Assembly: GCF_006364715.1 (NCBI RefSeq)
Contig: NZ_CP040984.1
Coordinates: 248,001 to 312,000 of the forward strand
Length of the DNA stretch: 64,000 bases
Direction of reading: 5' to 3'
Source of the DNA: Candidatus Methylopumilus planktonicus
GTDB lineage: Bacteria > Pseudomonadota > Gammaproteobacteria > Burkholderiales > Methylophilaceae
Positions 16,046-24,881 of this stretch are shown here, piece after piece; position 1 is the first letter of the stretch; the number at the start of each line of letters is the position of its first letter. The notes under the pieces are model-generated. The model ran no database searches. It was not told the DNA's origin and was given only the letters and a program-made list of their open reading frames with translations. Made by a program: the position numbers and the translations under genes.

Positions 16046-16506
16046 TGCTAGAAATGCAACCTATTAAAAAGAAAAAGAAGCTTGTCAATAATAGGCGTAA
16101 GTCTAGAGAGCTTGTGATGAAAAGTATTTATCGCGGCATCTTAAATCAGTTTGATATTAATCAGATTAAAAAAGACATCAAAGATGACCCTGATTATTTA
16201 AAGGCGGATGAAGTTTTTTATCACCATCTTTTTGATGGCATCATGAATAATATGGATCAATTAAATAATGAAATTTCAAGTTTTATTGATCGACCTATTG
16301 AAAAGCTAAGCCCTATCGAGCATTCAATTCTGTGTATTTCAGTTTATGAGCTTATGCACGATGTACCAACTCCATATAAAGTGGCTATTAATGAAGGTGT
16401 TGAGTTAGCTAAGACCTTTGGTGGAATTGACGGGTATAAATATATCAATGGTGTGCTAGATAAAGTAGCTGATAAAAGAAGACCATTAGAGTTTCTAAAA
16501 CATTAA
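16045..16506 (+). CDS. nusB: transcription antitermination factor NusB
   Basis: A 153-residue all-helical protein. It has the NusB pattern RRKSRELVMKSIYRGI at the N-terminus, then IEKLSPIEHSILCISVYEL, and VAINEGVELAKTFGGIDGYKYINGVLDKVA. NusB binds boxA RNA with S10 to support rRNA antitermination. It is translationally coupled to ribH and overlaps the convergent lpxH by four bases at its 3' end. Confidence 0.95.
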   Translation: MLEMQPIKKKKKLVNNRRKSRELVMKSIYRGILNQFDINQIKKDIKDDPDYLKADEVFYHHLFDGIMNNMDQLNNEISSFIDRPIEKLSPIEHSILCISVYELMHDVPTPYKVAINEGVELAKTFGGIDGYKYINGVLDKVADKRRPLEFLKH

Positions 16507-17222
16507 AGCTGATACGTTTTGATACCATGCAAATCTAGAGTTAAATAACTCCCCTGTTCATACCAATCACCTAAAACAACGCGTTGCATTTGATGGCCAT
16601 CAAGATTAATTGAGTGATAGTTTGGTCTATGTGTATGGCCATGAATAAAAAAGTCTGGGTAATTGAATTGAGTTAGGATTCGATTTACTTCTTCAGGATT
16701 TGCATCCATGATTTCTTCAGATTTATTTTTTTTATTTAATTCACTTTGCTTTCTAAATTCATTTGCAATGTGGATTCGCTCAGTAAGAGGCTTTTTTAGA
16801 AATTCATTTTTCCATGATTCATTTCTAACCTTGTTTTTGAAAGATTGATATTCGATGTCATCAGTACAAAGTGAATCCCCATGACTTAGAAGTATTTTTC
16901 TGCCATAAATTTTGATAAGTGTTAGATCTTTTAATAAAAGAGCGCCTGTTTTTTTTTCAAAGACAGGACCAATAAGAAAGTCCCTATTGCCGTGCATTAA
17001 AAAAACCTTAATGTGTCGACCTGTTAATGCTTTGATAGCCCTGATTATATTTTCATGCTGCTTTGAATCATCACCTATCCAATATTCAAAAAGATCACCA
17101 AGTATGTATAGCGCATCGACTTGATTGGTTATTTTATTTAAAAAATTCAGGAAAGCATCAGAGATGCTTGGACGACTTTCGCACAAGTGTATATCTGATA
17201 CAAAGATAGTTTGATTAGGCAA
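16503..17222 (-). CDS. lpxH: UDP-2,3-diacylglucosamine diphosphatase LpxH
   Basis: A 239-residue calcineurin-like phosphatase with the motifs FVSDIHLCE (residues 7-15), GDLFEYWIGDD, HGNRDFLIG, LSHGDSLC and HGHTHRP. LpxH hydrolyses UDP-diacylglucosamine to lipid X in lipid A synthesis, at the inner membrane face. The start appears to be TTG at 17222, two bases after the ppiB stop; no ATG fits the conserved N-terminus. It is the last gene of the minus-strand run from 20.6 kb. Confidence 0.93.
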   Translation of the reverse strand: MPNQTIFVSDIHLCESRPSISDAFLNFLNKITNQVDALYILGDLFEYWIGDDSKQHENIIRAIKALTGRHIKVFLMHGNRDFLIGPVFEKKTGALLLKDLTLIKIYGRKILLSHGDSLCTDDIEYQSFKNKVRNESWKNEFLKKPLTERIHIANEFRKQSELNKKNKSEEIMDANPEEVNRILTQFNYPDFFIHGHTHRPNYHSINLDGHQMQRVVLGDWYEQGSYLTLDLHGIKTYQL

Positions 17223-17224
17223 TA

Positions 17225-17710
17225 TTAATCAATAGTAACATTGAGAATTGTGACTGCCTCTAAAGGAACATCTTGATGGCCGCCCGAATTACCTGTTGCG
17301 ACTTTTTGAATTTTATCCACAATGTCAGTACCTTCAGTGACTTTTCCAAAAACGCAATAACCCCAGCCATCCTGGCCTGGGTGATTTAAAAAATCATTAT
17401 TATTTGCATTAATAAAGAATTGGCTCGTGGCCGAATCGGGTATTGAAGTTCTAGCCATGGCAATGGTGTATTTATTATTTTTAAGACCATTATTAGCCTC
17501 ATTTTTAATTGGTTTTTCAGTGGCTTTCTGTTTCATCGAATCATCAAATCCGCCACCTTGAATCATAAAGCCATCAATAACTCGATGGAAAATAGTGCCA
17601 TTATAGTAACCATTCTTAGCGTAACTTAAAAAGTTTGCGACAGTAATGGGCGCCTTATCAGCATCAAGTTCTAAAATGATATTGCCGAAATTGGTTGAGA
17701 GTGTAATCAC
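17225..17710 (-). CDS. ppiB: cyclophilin-type peptidyl-prolyl isomerase, cytoplasmic
   Basis: A 161-residue cyclophilin without signal peptide. Catalytic-site motifs are visible: FHRVIDGFMIQGG, the short AMAR motif, SATSQFFIN, and GYCVFGKVTEG. It catalyses proline cis-trans isomerisation. It lies 20 bases after a secreted paralogue with closely matching motifs, so the two are probably an old tandem duplication with one copy retargeted. Confidence 0.92.
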   Translation of the reverse strand: MITLSTNFGNIILELDADKAPITVANFLSYAKNGYYNGTIFHRVIDGFMIQGGGFDDSMKQKATEKPIKNEANNGLKNNKYTIAMARTSIPDSATSQFFINANNNDFLNHPGQDGWGYCVFGKVTEGTDIVDKIQKVATGNSGGHQDVPLEAVTILNVTID

Positions 17711-17730
17711 TTAAATTCCTTTATAAAATA

Positions 17731-18303
17731 TTAGTTAATATGTTTTGCATTAATAATAATGACAGGCCTAATAGGCACATCAGAGAAGCCTTTAGAATTA
17801 CCTGTTGGTAGCTGACCAATTTTACGAACGACATTCATACCCTCAGTCACCTTGCCAAAAACACAATAGCCGATAGAGTTTGCCTCAGGACCTGTGTAGT
17901 TTAAAAAATTGTTGTCTATCAGATTTACAAAAAATTGAGCAGTTGCAGAGTTAGGATCGTTTGTCCTTGCCATAGCAAGAGTTCCTACGCTATTCAGTAA
18001 TCCATTATTTGATTCATTAATAATTGGAGGCTGCGTCGCTTTTTCAGACATCTCTCGAGTAAACCCGCCACCTTGGATCATAAAATTACTAATGACCCTA
18101 TGGAAGATAGTTTCCTTATAAAATCCGTTATTTACATAATATAAAAAATTAGTAACTGTTTTTGGAGCCTTTTCAGGGAAGAGCTCAATCTTGAAGTTGC
18201 CTTGATTAGTTTCGAACTCAACAACTGGATTAGCTGCATGGGCTAAGGGTAAAAATAAGAAAAAAACAAAAACTAATTTGATTAAATTAAGTGCCGCCTT
18301 CAT
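17731..18303 (-). CDS. ppiA: cyclophilin-type peptidyl-prolyl isomerase, periplasmic
   Basis: A 190-residue cyclophilin with a signal peptide ending AHA before ANPVVEF. Active-site motifs parallel ppiB: FHRVISNFMIQGG, the short AMAR motif, SATAQFFVN and GYCVFGKVTEG. I chose ATG 18303 because GGAG sits eight bases upstream and the signal peptide then starts properly; a frame from 18330 adds nine odd residues. The gene overlaps the L,D-transpeptidase end by 17 bases. Confidence 0.92.
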   Translation of the reverse strand: MKAALNLIKLVFVFFLFLPLAHAANPVVEFETNQGNFKIELFPEKAPKTVTNFLYYVNNGFYKETIFHRVISNFMIQGGGFTREMSEKATQPPIINESNNGLLNSVGTLAMARTNDPNSATAQFFVNLIDNNFLNYTGPEANSIGYCVFGKVTEGMNVVRKIGQLPTGNSKGFSDVPIRPVIIINAKHIN

Positions 18304-19540
18304 ACATAATTCTCCATTCATTATTTTCATTAATCCAATACTGCCTTTTATTCATTTTGTTGTTAATTACAGGGCTTTTATAATCCTGGACGAAATCCAC
18401 TAAAACAATTTCATTTTCTGTATTCGGATAATCAAAGAATGAAATTTCAGATAGCTCAACGAGGACCTTTTGCTTTTGAGCCTGAATGATTCTTTTTCTC
18501 TCGGCCCATGAGTCATAATCATCTTTTTCGCTAAAAAAGTTTTTTGAATAAAATTTTAGGTAGCTTTCAGTGTCTTGATTTTCCCATTTTTCTCTCCAAC
18601 TTTCTATAGCACCAACTAGTGAAAGTTTTTTCTCAGTCAAATTGTTATTGCTAGACTCTAAATCTTTTAATGATTGAAAAGAAATAATAATAGGAATTCT
18701 GTTGTTATCTAAAACGGAAGATAGCTTCATTAAATCTGGGTTACTCAATACAATACATCCATCACTTGCCAATGGCGTTCTATTATAAGTAGTCTTAGGC
18801 GTACCATGGAGCCATATGCCAGAGCCATTTCTTTTATTTTTTCTGTCGATTTCATTTGGGTAACTTAAAGGGTAGGCTGCTTCCCCGTAAAAGTCTGATA
18901 ATGATTCCCTGATTTTTTTCCCTGTAAAGTAAACGCCTACAGGTGTTTTTTTGTCACCTTCATATTGCTTACCAAATCCATTTTTACCGATGGACACATA
19001 ATAATCATCTTTATAAGATAGCTTTCCATTAATATTTTCGTATAGGTAAAGTCGAGAACTCCCTGCGTCTACGTAAAAAAGATATTTAACTTTATTATTA
19101 AGTTGAGCAAAAATTTTCGGCTCATTCTGTAGATTTAGATTATTAAGGTATCTTTCAATTCTGACTTTTGCTTCATTTTTTAAATTTTCGACCTCTTCTT
19201 TTTTTTCACCTTTAGTCTCATCTCCGATACCATTAATTTGCTTTGCATGAGCTAAAAGTAAGTCCCCTTGAATTAGATAGGCTAACTTAAAATTTGGAGT
19301 TTGTTTGATAAGGGCGTCAATAGTTTCAAGCGCCATATCTACTTTACCTTCGGAAATTTCTACTAAAGATTTTATAAGCATCTTTTCAGGTGTTTCATAT
19401 CTTAATTCAGTTACATTCAAATTTTTATTCGAGACAAATATTTCTTCACTTAAGGCTTGGGAGATATTAAAAAGAAGCGCCAGGATTAATAAAAAGTGAA
19501 ATTCTTTTGTCAGGAATTTTTTGATGAAATTTTTCATCAA
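18287..19540 (-). CDS. L,D-transpeptidase (YkuD) with C-terminal NTF2-like domain
   Basis: A 417-residue secreted protein. A signal peptide (to about residue 31) precedes a helical TPR-like segment (55-135), the YkuD catalytic domain (about 152-290) with H245 in GIWLHGTP and C262 in SDGCIVLSN, and a C-terminal domain (about 310-417) of NTF2-like character. L,D-transpeptidases form 3-3 crosslinks or attach proteins to peptidoglycan, or can trim it. The architecture resembles the Csd6 type, where the tail helps substrate or protein binding. The same tail occurs in the next upstream gene. Confidence 0.88.
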   Translation of the reverse strand: MMKNFIKKFLTKEFHFLLILALLFNISQALSEEIFVSNKNLNVTELRYETPEKMLIKSLVEISEGKVDMALETIDALIKQTPNFKLAYLIQGDLLLAHAKQINGIGDETKGEKKEEVENLKNEAKVRIERYLNNLNLQNEPKIFAQLNNKVKYLFYVDAGSSRLYLYENINGKLSYKDDYYVSIGKNGFGKQYEGDKKTPVGVYFTGKKIRESLSDFYGEAAYPLSYPNEIDRKNKRNGSGIWLHGTPKTTYNRTPLASDGCIVLSNPDLMKLSSVLDNNRIPIIISFQSLKDLESSNNNLTEKKLSLVGAIESWREKWENQDTESYLKFYSKNFFSEKDDYDSWAERKRIIQAQKQKVLVELSEISFFDYPNTENEIVLVDFVQDYKSPVINNKMNKRQYWINENNEWRIMYEGGT

Positions 19541-20614
19541 TTATTGCTTGCCAGAATACTCTTGCTCAATAAACCAGGCTGAACCCTCTTTTCTTAAAAT
19601 CAGAGTTTTGCTTGATATTTGACTTAATTTATTTGAAGTATATTTTTGTTTAAAAGTCACTTGTGCAAAACTATTGCCTTTACTTGAGATGTTTGTCCCA
19701 GAAACTTCAATAGTAATTATGTCCTTACCTATAATTCTATTTCTTCTTGATTCTTGCCAGTCTGAAAAACTCTCTCCTTTAGGTGTTTTGAAGTTAGGAG
19801 AATATTTAGCTAGGTAGGAAGTAATGTTTTTTGATGACCAAGCTTCAGCCCATTCTGTAACAAAAGATTCGATTTCAGAGTCACTATTGTTAGCCGTATT
19901 ATTCTTAGTAGAAGGTATTTCCTGAGGTAAATTTTTTGGTGGCTGTGCATTAGAAGTTGGAGCGGACGGAATTGCCGCCTGAGTTGGCGCTGGTGCAGGC
20001 TTCTTGATGACTTCATTAGTAGCTATTTGGACTGGCTGTGAGATAGGTGCAACCGGCACTTTAATATCATTTGCATTAAAGAGTTTTTTTATGAGAGAAA
20101 GCTTTGTTTTAGCTTGTACATTTGTCTTATCAATTTCTAAAGCTTTGTTGTAGGCAACTGTTGCGCGTTTAGTATAAAGATCGCCCAAGTTGACATGAGC
20201 CGTTGAATAGCTAGGGTGAGTTTTGATGGCTGATTCAAGAGCTTTTTGTGCCTTATCATAGTCGCCTAGTTCAGCATAGAGAACTGCTAGATTATTAAAT
20301 GGCTCAGGAAGACTAGGATGTTTTTCAGTAAGGTAAGTGAATGCTTGTATAGCTTCGTTGTATTTTCCAAGCTCAGCCTTCACAACGCCTTTAATAAAGA
20401 TAACCTGAGGGTCATTAGGGTTCGCTTTAAGATATTGGTCAATTTGTTGAGCGGCTTTTTCTTTTTCACCCTTTTCAATTAGCTGCATAATCGATTTGAA
20501 ATCATCGGCCGCGTAAATTTCATTTGCTATGAAAAATGTAGATAAGGATAAAAGGATAAACAGTAAAAAACCTTTTAAATTCTTAATATTAGAACATTCG
20601 TTTTTTTGAGGCAT
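19541..20614 (-). CDS. secreted TPR protein with Pro/Ala linker and C-terminal NTF2-like domain
   Basis: A 357-residue protein with an N-terminal signal/anchor (about 14-35), at least three TPR units (about 37-175, for example PEPFNNLAVLYAELGDYDKA), a proline- and alanine-rich linker (about 190-240), and a C-terminal NTF2-like domain (about 247-357). The C-terminal domain aligns by eye with the tail of the adjacent L,D-transpeptidase (pattern: W near the start, SYL.KYS/FYS..F, then DW/SW....R). The gene begins the minus-strand run, 0 bases before the transpeptidase. It is probably a partner in cell-wall remodelling (inference). Confidence 0.8.
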   Translation of the reverse strand: MPQKNECSNIKNLKGFLLFILLSLSTFFIANEIYAADDFKSIMQLIEKGEKEKAAQQIDQYLKANPNDPQVIFIKGVVKAELGKYNEAIQAFTYLTEKHPSLPEPFNNLAVLYAELGDYDKAQKALESAIKTHPSYSTAHVNLGDLYTKRATVAYNKALEIDKTNVQAKTKLSLIKKLFNANDIKVPVAPISQPVQIATNEVIKKPAPAPTQAAIPSAPTSNAQPPKNLPQEIPSTKNNTANNSDSEIESFVTEWAEAWSSKNITSYLAKYSPNFKTPKGESFSDWQESRRNRIIGKDIITIEVSGTNISSKGNSFAQVTFKQKYTSNKLSQISSKTLILRKEGSAWFIEQEYSGKQ

Positions 20615-20716
20615 GGTATGATTTACTTAATAAATTTAGCATAATTCTACCAAATAGCACCCTTATCATCTATATGTTATTTATGAATAAGCCCTTCACT
20701 ATTCCTTTGTTATTAT

Positions 20717-20732
20717 TAAGCTCACAAGCTTA
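20717..20732. repeat. small hairpin in the cysS leader
   Basis: TAAGCT / AGCTTA around CACA, six perfect base pairs, lies seven bases before the cysS ATG. It could occlude the ribosome site region; no T-box or other known leader is recognised. Short enough to be chance. Confidence 0.2.
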
Positions 20733-20738
20733 TTTGCA

Positions 20739-22097
20739 ATGATTAAAATCTATAACACCCTTTCAAAAAATAAAGAGATTTTTAAACCTATCCAGGAAGG
20801 GCAAGTGAATATCTATGTATGTGGAATGACTGTCTATGACTTATGTCATATTGGGCATGCGCGCGTGATGGTTATTTTTGATGTAGTAAGGCGCTGGTTT
20901 GATATTTTAGGATATAGCGTGAATTACGTTAGAAATATTACTGATATAGACGACAAGATCATCAATCGCTCCATTCAAAACAATGAGTCTATAGAAAGTC
21001 TCACGCAAAGATATATAAGTGAAATGAATGCTGATGCGAAAGCGCTCGGTGTTATGAGCCCTTCAAAAGAGCCAAAAGCAACAGAGCATATTCAAGACAT
21101 GATTTCTATGATTCAGACATTAATTGAAAAGCATCACGCTTATGTTGCTAAAAACGGAGATGTTTTTTATTCAGTAAGATCTTTTAAGGGGTATGGAAAA
21201 TTATCGGGCAAATCAATAGAAGATTTGCGCGCGGGCGAGAGGGTAGATATTGACCAAAATAAGCATGATGAACTAGATTTTGTTTTATGGAAGTCCGCAA
21301 AACCTAATGAGCCTAGTTGGGATTCGCCTTGGGGTAAGGGAAGACCAGGCTGGCATATTGAATGTTCAGCTATGAGCTCTCATTATCTTGGCCATCATTT
21401 TGATATTCATGGAGGCGGGCAAGATCTTCAATTTCCTCATCATGAAAATGAAATAGCTCAATCTGAAGCTGCTCATGATTGCAAGATGGCTAATTATTGG
21501 ATGCATAACGGTTTTGTGCGAGTTGATGATGAAAAAATGTCAAAGTCTTTAGGAAACTTTTTCACCATTCGGACAGTGCTTGAAAAGTTTGATCCAGAGG
21601 TGGTTAGATTTTTTATTTTAAGAGCACATTACCGAAGCCCTCTCAATTATTCAGATATGCATCTTGATGATGCAAAATTAGCATTACAAAGATTATATGT
21701 AAGTTTAAGGGGATTTAAGATTGAGCATTCTGATGTGGATTGGAGCCATCCACTCGCGCATAAATTCAAGGAAGCTATGGATGATGACTTTAACACGCCA
21801 GAGGCTATCTCTATTTTATTTGATTTAGCAAATGAAATTAATAAAAGTAAATCTGCACCACTTGCTGATTTGCTCAGATCCCTTGCGAAGACAATTGGCC
21901 TTCTCGAAAGAGATCCAGAAACCTTTCTGAAAGGTGATGAAAAAATTTCTCTTAATATTGATATGTTAATTTTACAAAGATATGAAGCGAAAACTAACAA
22001 AAATTTTAAGGAAGCAGATCGGATTAGATCTTTATTGCTTGAAAGTGGCATTGTATTAGAAGATACCCCTCAAGGGACTATTTGGAGAAAAGAATAA
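20739..22097 (+). CDS. cysS: cysteinyl-tRNA synthetase
   Basis: A 452-residue class I synthetase. It has zinc-ligand C28 in YVCGMTVYD, the HIGH motif CHIGHARV near 36, the ECSAMSSHYLG and HHENEIAQSEA zinc/active-site segments, and KMSKSLGN near 265. It charges tRNA-Cys. Length and motifs are normal. It is followed after three bases by argJ, so they probably share a transcript. Confidence 0.96.
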   Translation: MIKIYNTLSKNKEIFKPIQEGQVNIYVCGMTVYDLCHIGHARVMVIFDVVRRWFDILGYSVNYVRNITDIDDKIINRSIQNNESIESLTQRYISEMNADAKALGVMSPSKEPKATEHIQDMISMIQTLIEKHHAYVAKNGDVFYSVRSFKGYGKLSGKSIEDLRAGERVDIDQNKHDELDFVLWKSAKPNEPSWDSPWGKGRPGWHIECSAMSSHYLGHHFDIHGGGQDLQFPHHENEIAQSEAAHDCKMANYWMHNGFVRVDDEKMSKSLGNFFTIRTVLEKFDPEVVRFFILRAHYRSPLNYSDMHLDDAKLALQRLYVSLRGFKIEHSDVDWSHPLAHKFKEAMDDDFNTPEAISILFDLANEINKSKSAPLADLLRSLAKTIGLLERDPETFLKGDEKISLNIDMLILQRYEAKTNKNFKEADRIRSLLLESGIVLEDTPQGTIWRKE

Positions 22098-22100
22098 GCT

Positions 22101-23327
22101 ATGCCAGTTAACCTTAAACCACTCACAATTGATTCTATTTCCCCCGTTAAAGGTATATCGCTTGGGACTGCTAAAGCACATATTAAAAAACCTAACCGAA
22201 AAGATTTGCTATTAGTCACCATTGCAGAAGGCTCAAAAGTTTCGGGTGTATTTACGCAAAATGCATTTTGTGCGGCGCCTGTAATTCTTTGTAAGGAGCA
22301 TTTAAAAAATGCATCTGGAATTCGTGCACTCATTATTAATACAGGCTGCGCTAACGCAGGTACTGGAGAAGAGGGTATTTTAAGGGCGAAAGAAACCTGC
22401 CAGGCTGTCAGCGAACTTCTGTCGATTAATTCAGAGCAAGTTTTACCATTTTCAACAGGCGTTATTTTAGAAAGCCTACCTATTGATAAAATTAAAAGTG
22501 GATTGCCAGATACAGTAAAAAGCTTAGATCCAGCGCATTGGATAGATGCAGCAGAAGCTATCATGACTACAGATATTGCACCAAAAGCGGCATCGAGAAA
22601 AATAAAGATTCAAGATAGAGAAATCTTTATTTCCGGTATAAGTAAAGGTTCCGGCATGATTCATCCAAACATGGCAACCATGCTGTCATTTATTACAACA
22701 GATGCTTCTATTAATCAAATCTTACTTGATAAACTTCTTAAAGAAGTGACGCAACAATCATTTAATTGCATTACTGTTGATGGCGATACATCTACTAATG
22801 ATTCATTCATTCTAATTGCTACAGGGCAAGCAGGACATCATGAAATCAGCCAAGAAGACAAAGACTATACGGCTCTTAAGAATGCCATTGGTGAAGTTGC
22901 AATTGAATTAGCGCAGGCCATTGTGAGAGATGGTGAAGGTGCTACGAAATTTATTACTATTCAAGTCGAATCAGGTCTTGATGATGCTGAATGTAGAAAA
23001 GTAGGCTTTGCAATAGCGCATTCTCCTTTAATTAAGACAGCATTCTTTGCGTCCGATCCCAACTTGGGAAGAATATTAGCTGCCATTGGCTATGCCGGCA
23101 TAGAATCTCTTGATATCTCAAAAATACAATTGTATTTAGGAAGTATTTTAGTGGCAGAGAAAGGTGGTCGAGCAGCTACCTATTCTGAGGATCAGGGCCA
23201 GGAAGTTATGAGGCATCCTGAGATCAGTATGCGAATACTTCTTAATCGAGGTCATGCAAAGGCAACAATATGGACATGTGATTTTTCATATGACTATGTA
23301 AAAATAAATGCCGACTATCGCAGTTAA
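22101..23327 (+). CDS. argJ: glutamate N-acetyltransferase / amino-acid N-acetyltransferase
   Basis: A 408-residue ArgJ. It self-cleaves before the nucleophile T193 in the motif KGSGMIHPNMATMLSF. Other conserved parts are NTGCANAGTGEEG and REDGEGATKF-like VRDGEGATKF, and it ends with DFSYDYVKINADYRS. It transfers acetyl from N-acetylornithine to glutamate in cyclic arginine synthesis, and may also use acetyl-CoA. It is followed after three bases by the Nudix-ThiE gene, starting GTG. Confidence 0.96.
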   Translation: MPVNLKPLTIDSISPVKGISLGTAKAHIKKPNRKDLLLVTIAEGSKVSGVFTQNAFCAAPVILCKEHLKNASGIRALIINTGCANAGTGEEGILRAKETCQAVSELLSINSEQVLPFSTGVILESLPIDKIKSGLPDTVKSLDPAHWIDAAEAIMTTDIAPKAASRKIKIQDREIFISGISKGSGMIHPNMATMLSFITTDASINQILLDKLLKEVTQQSFNCITVDGDTSTNDSFILIATGQAGHHEISQEDKDYTALKNAIGEVAIELAQAIVRDGEGATKFITIQVESGLDDAECRKVGFAIAHSPLIKTAFFASDPNLGRILAAIGYAGIESLDISKIQLYLGSILVAEKGGRAATYSEDQGQEVMRHPEISMRILLNRGHAKATIWTCDFSYDYVKINADYRS

Positions 23328-23330
23328 ATT

Positions 23331-24263
23331 GTGAATACTGTTCGCGCAGCTGCAGCTGTTATTCAAAGACATGATGGATTGCTTCTGATGGCCCAAAGAC
23401 CTCCTGGACGCGGGTGGAGTGGATGGTGGGAATTTCCAGGTGGTAAGATTGAAAAAAATGAATCACCCTTTGAAGCTCTTCAGAGAGAGCTTCAGGAAGA
23501 AATTAATATTTCTGCAAATGATGCGACGTTATGGTTTGAACGAAGTTACATCTATCCAGATAAAAAGGTCTATATCTATTTTTTCAAAGTGACTGATTGG
23601 ACTGGCCAAATCACATCATGTGAGAATCAATTATTGGATTGGCAAGACCCATCTCGTATATCAGTTTCCCCAATATTGCCTACCAATTTATTTGTGCTGA
23701 AATCTATTTTACTTCCCCCAATTTATGCGATTACAAACATCGAAGAGATGGGTGAGACATTATTTTTTGAAAGATTAAAAATTAAATTAGAAGAAGGCTT
23801 GAAGATGATACAAGTAAGAGAAAATAATTTACCTTATCAAGATCTAAAAAAAATAGCTAAAAAGATCTTAGATCTGGCGAAGCCTTATCAAGCAAAAGTG
23901 TTAATTAATGAAAACGAAAATCTCGCATTAGATATTGGGGCCGACGGTGTTCATTATCCATCTCATAGATTAATTAAATTAAAAGACCGGCCAGCCTTTT
24001 CATTATGCGGAGCTTCCTGCCACAACATAGAAGAGCTTATGATTGCGCAAGATTTAAATATATCATTTGTTGTATTTTCTCCAGTTCAAAAAACTGAATC
24101 ACACCCTCTCGCTGAACCGATAGGCTGGGAATTATTTAGTGAATGTACAAGTAAACTAGATATACCAATTTATGCGTTAGGTGGACTTAATCAAGCAAGC
24201 TTAAAAAAATCCTGGCAATCTGGGGGACATGGCATTGCAATGAAAACGGCTATTTGGGAATAA
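23331..24263 (+). CDS. Nudix hydrolase fused to a thiamine-phosphate-synthase-like domain
   Basis: A 310-residue fusion starting GTG at 23331. The N-terminal MutT-like domain has an almost complete Nudix box at 38-60 (G38, E44, R52-E53, E56-E57; N59 replaces the usual Gly). The C-terminal half (about 130-310) is a ThiE-like barrel with IYAITN, QVREN, GADGVHYPS, VVFSPVQKTESHP and ALGGL. MutT cleans oxidised dNTPs; ThiE makes thiamine phosphate. Such fusions are known in Proteobacteria. Here the ThiE half departs from consensus (RxK to REN, ND to NE, TxTK to KTES), so synthase activity is doubtful. Confidence 0.87.
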   Translation: MNTVRAAAAVIQRHDGLLLMAQRPPGRGWSGWWEFPGGKIEKNESPFEALQRELQEEINISANDATLWFERSYIYPDKKVYIYFFKVTDWTGQITSCENQLLDWQDPSRISVSPILPTNLFVLKSILLPPIYAITNIEEMGETLFFERLKIKLEEGLKMIQVRENNLPYQDLKKIAKKILDLAKPYQAKVLINENENLALDIGADGVHYPSHRLIKLKDRPAFSLCGASCHNIEELMIAQDLNISFVVFSPVQKTESHPLAEPIGWELFSECTSKLDIPIYALGGLNQASLKKSWQSGGHGIAMKTAIWE

Positions 24264-24265
24264 AA

Positions 24266-24709
24266 TTATTTAACGGTCGCGTCAATTGATTTATCAAAAG
24301 ATTGATTTTTTTTATCTTTAAAATGAAATGTAAGTTTAATTTTTTCCCCGGCCTTCAGAGGACCTTTAAAATCCATGAGCATTAAATGACTGCCACCAGA
24401 TTTAAATTCAAAGAGTTTGTTATGATAGATTTTAATTTCATGAGCCATACGCATTTTCATAATGCCTTTGTCTTGAATGGTATTATGCATCTCAATTGTT
24501 TTGATTTTTGGAGAAGTCACCAAAGTCAGTATTAAATCTTCATTACTTAAGAGTGACATATAGGCGACGCTCATGTCATCATTTGCTTCTGCAGAAGCAA
24601 CCCAAGCATTTTCTACTTTTATATCTGGTGCAGCTAATATTTCTGTCGACATTAGAAATGTAATTACAAATAGAATAAGTTTTAATAATTTCTTAGATTG
24701 AGTCTTCAT
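24266..24709 (-). CDS. PCu(A)C-type periplasmic copper chaperone
   Basis: A 147-residue protein with a signal peptide ending ILAA before PDIKVENAW. It carries the exact copper site of the family, H-x10-M-x21-H-x-M (H75, M86, H108, M110). PCu(A)C donates Cu(I) to the Cu-A centre of cytochrome oxidase together with SCO proteins. This fits the aa3 assembly genes at the start of the window and the candidate metal locus at 38.5 kb. It overlaps the upstream yacG by 17 bases. Confidence 0.93.
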   Translation of the reverse strand: MKTQSKKLLKLILFVITFLMSTEILAAPDIKVENAWVASAEANDDMSVAYMSLLSNEDLILTLVTSPKIKTIEMHNTIQDKGIMKMRMAHEIKIYHNKLFEFKSGGSHLMLMDFKGPLKAGEKIKLTFHFKDKKNQSFDKSIDATVK

Positions 24710-24881
24710 TTAAATCCTCGAGGTTGGTTTCAACAGGAATTTTATAGCCTTCATTGGCCCATTGACCTAAATCTATCAAGCGGCATCGTTCAGAGCAAAA
24801 AGGCCTAAAAGCATTAGATAAACTATATTCAACACTATGATTGCATTGGGGGCAGTTTACAAATGTAATCTTTGCACTCAT
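24693..24881 (-). CDS. yacG: DNA gyrase inhibitor YacG (zinc protein)
   Basis: A 62-residue zinc ribbon with C10-PQ-C13 and C29-SER-C33, followed by the family segment RLIDLGQWANEGYKIP and an acidic tail. YacG binds GyrB and blocks DNA binding in E. coli. The start is the ATG overlapping the zapD stop (ATGA); a TTG three codons upstream is possible but unnecessary. The coaE-zapD-yacG order is conserved in Proteobacteria. Confidence 0.93.
   Translation of the reverse strand: MSAKITFVNCPQCNHSVEYSLSNAFRPFCSERCRLIDLGQWANEGYKIPVETNLEDLNEDSI

Noticed and set aside
21647..22051. 134-codon open frame on the minus strand inside cysS
   Set aside because: Lies wholly opposite a well-conserved gene, has low-complexity Ser/Leu content and no family resemblance; a shadow frame.
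22070..22564. 164-codon open frame on the minus strand opposite argJ
   Set aside because: Antisense to the conserved ArgJ N-terminal half with no recognisable motifs; a shadow frame.
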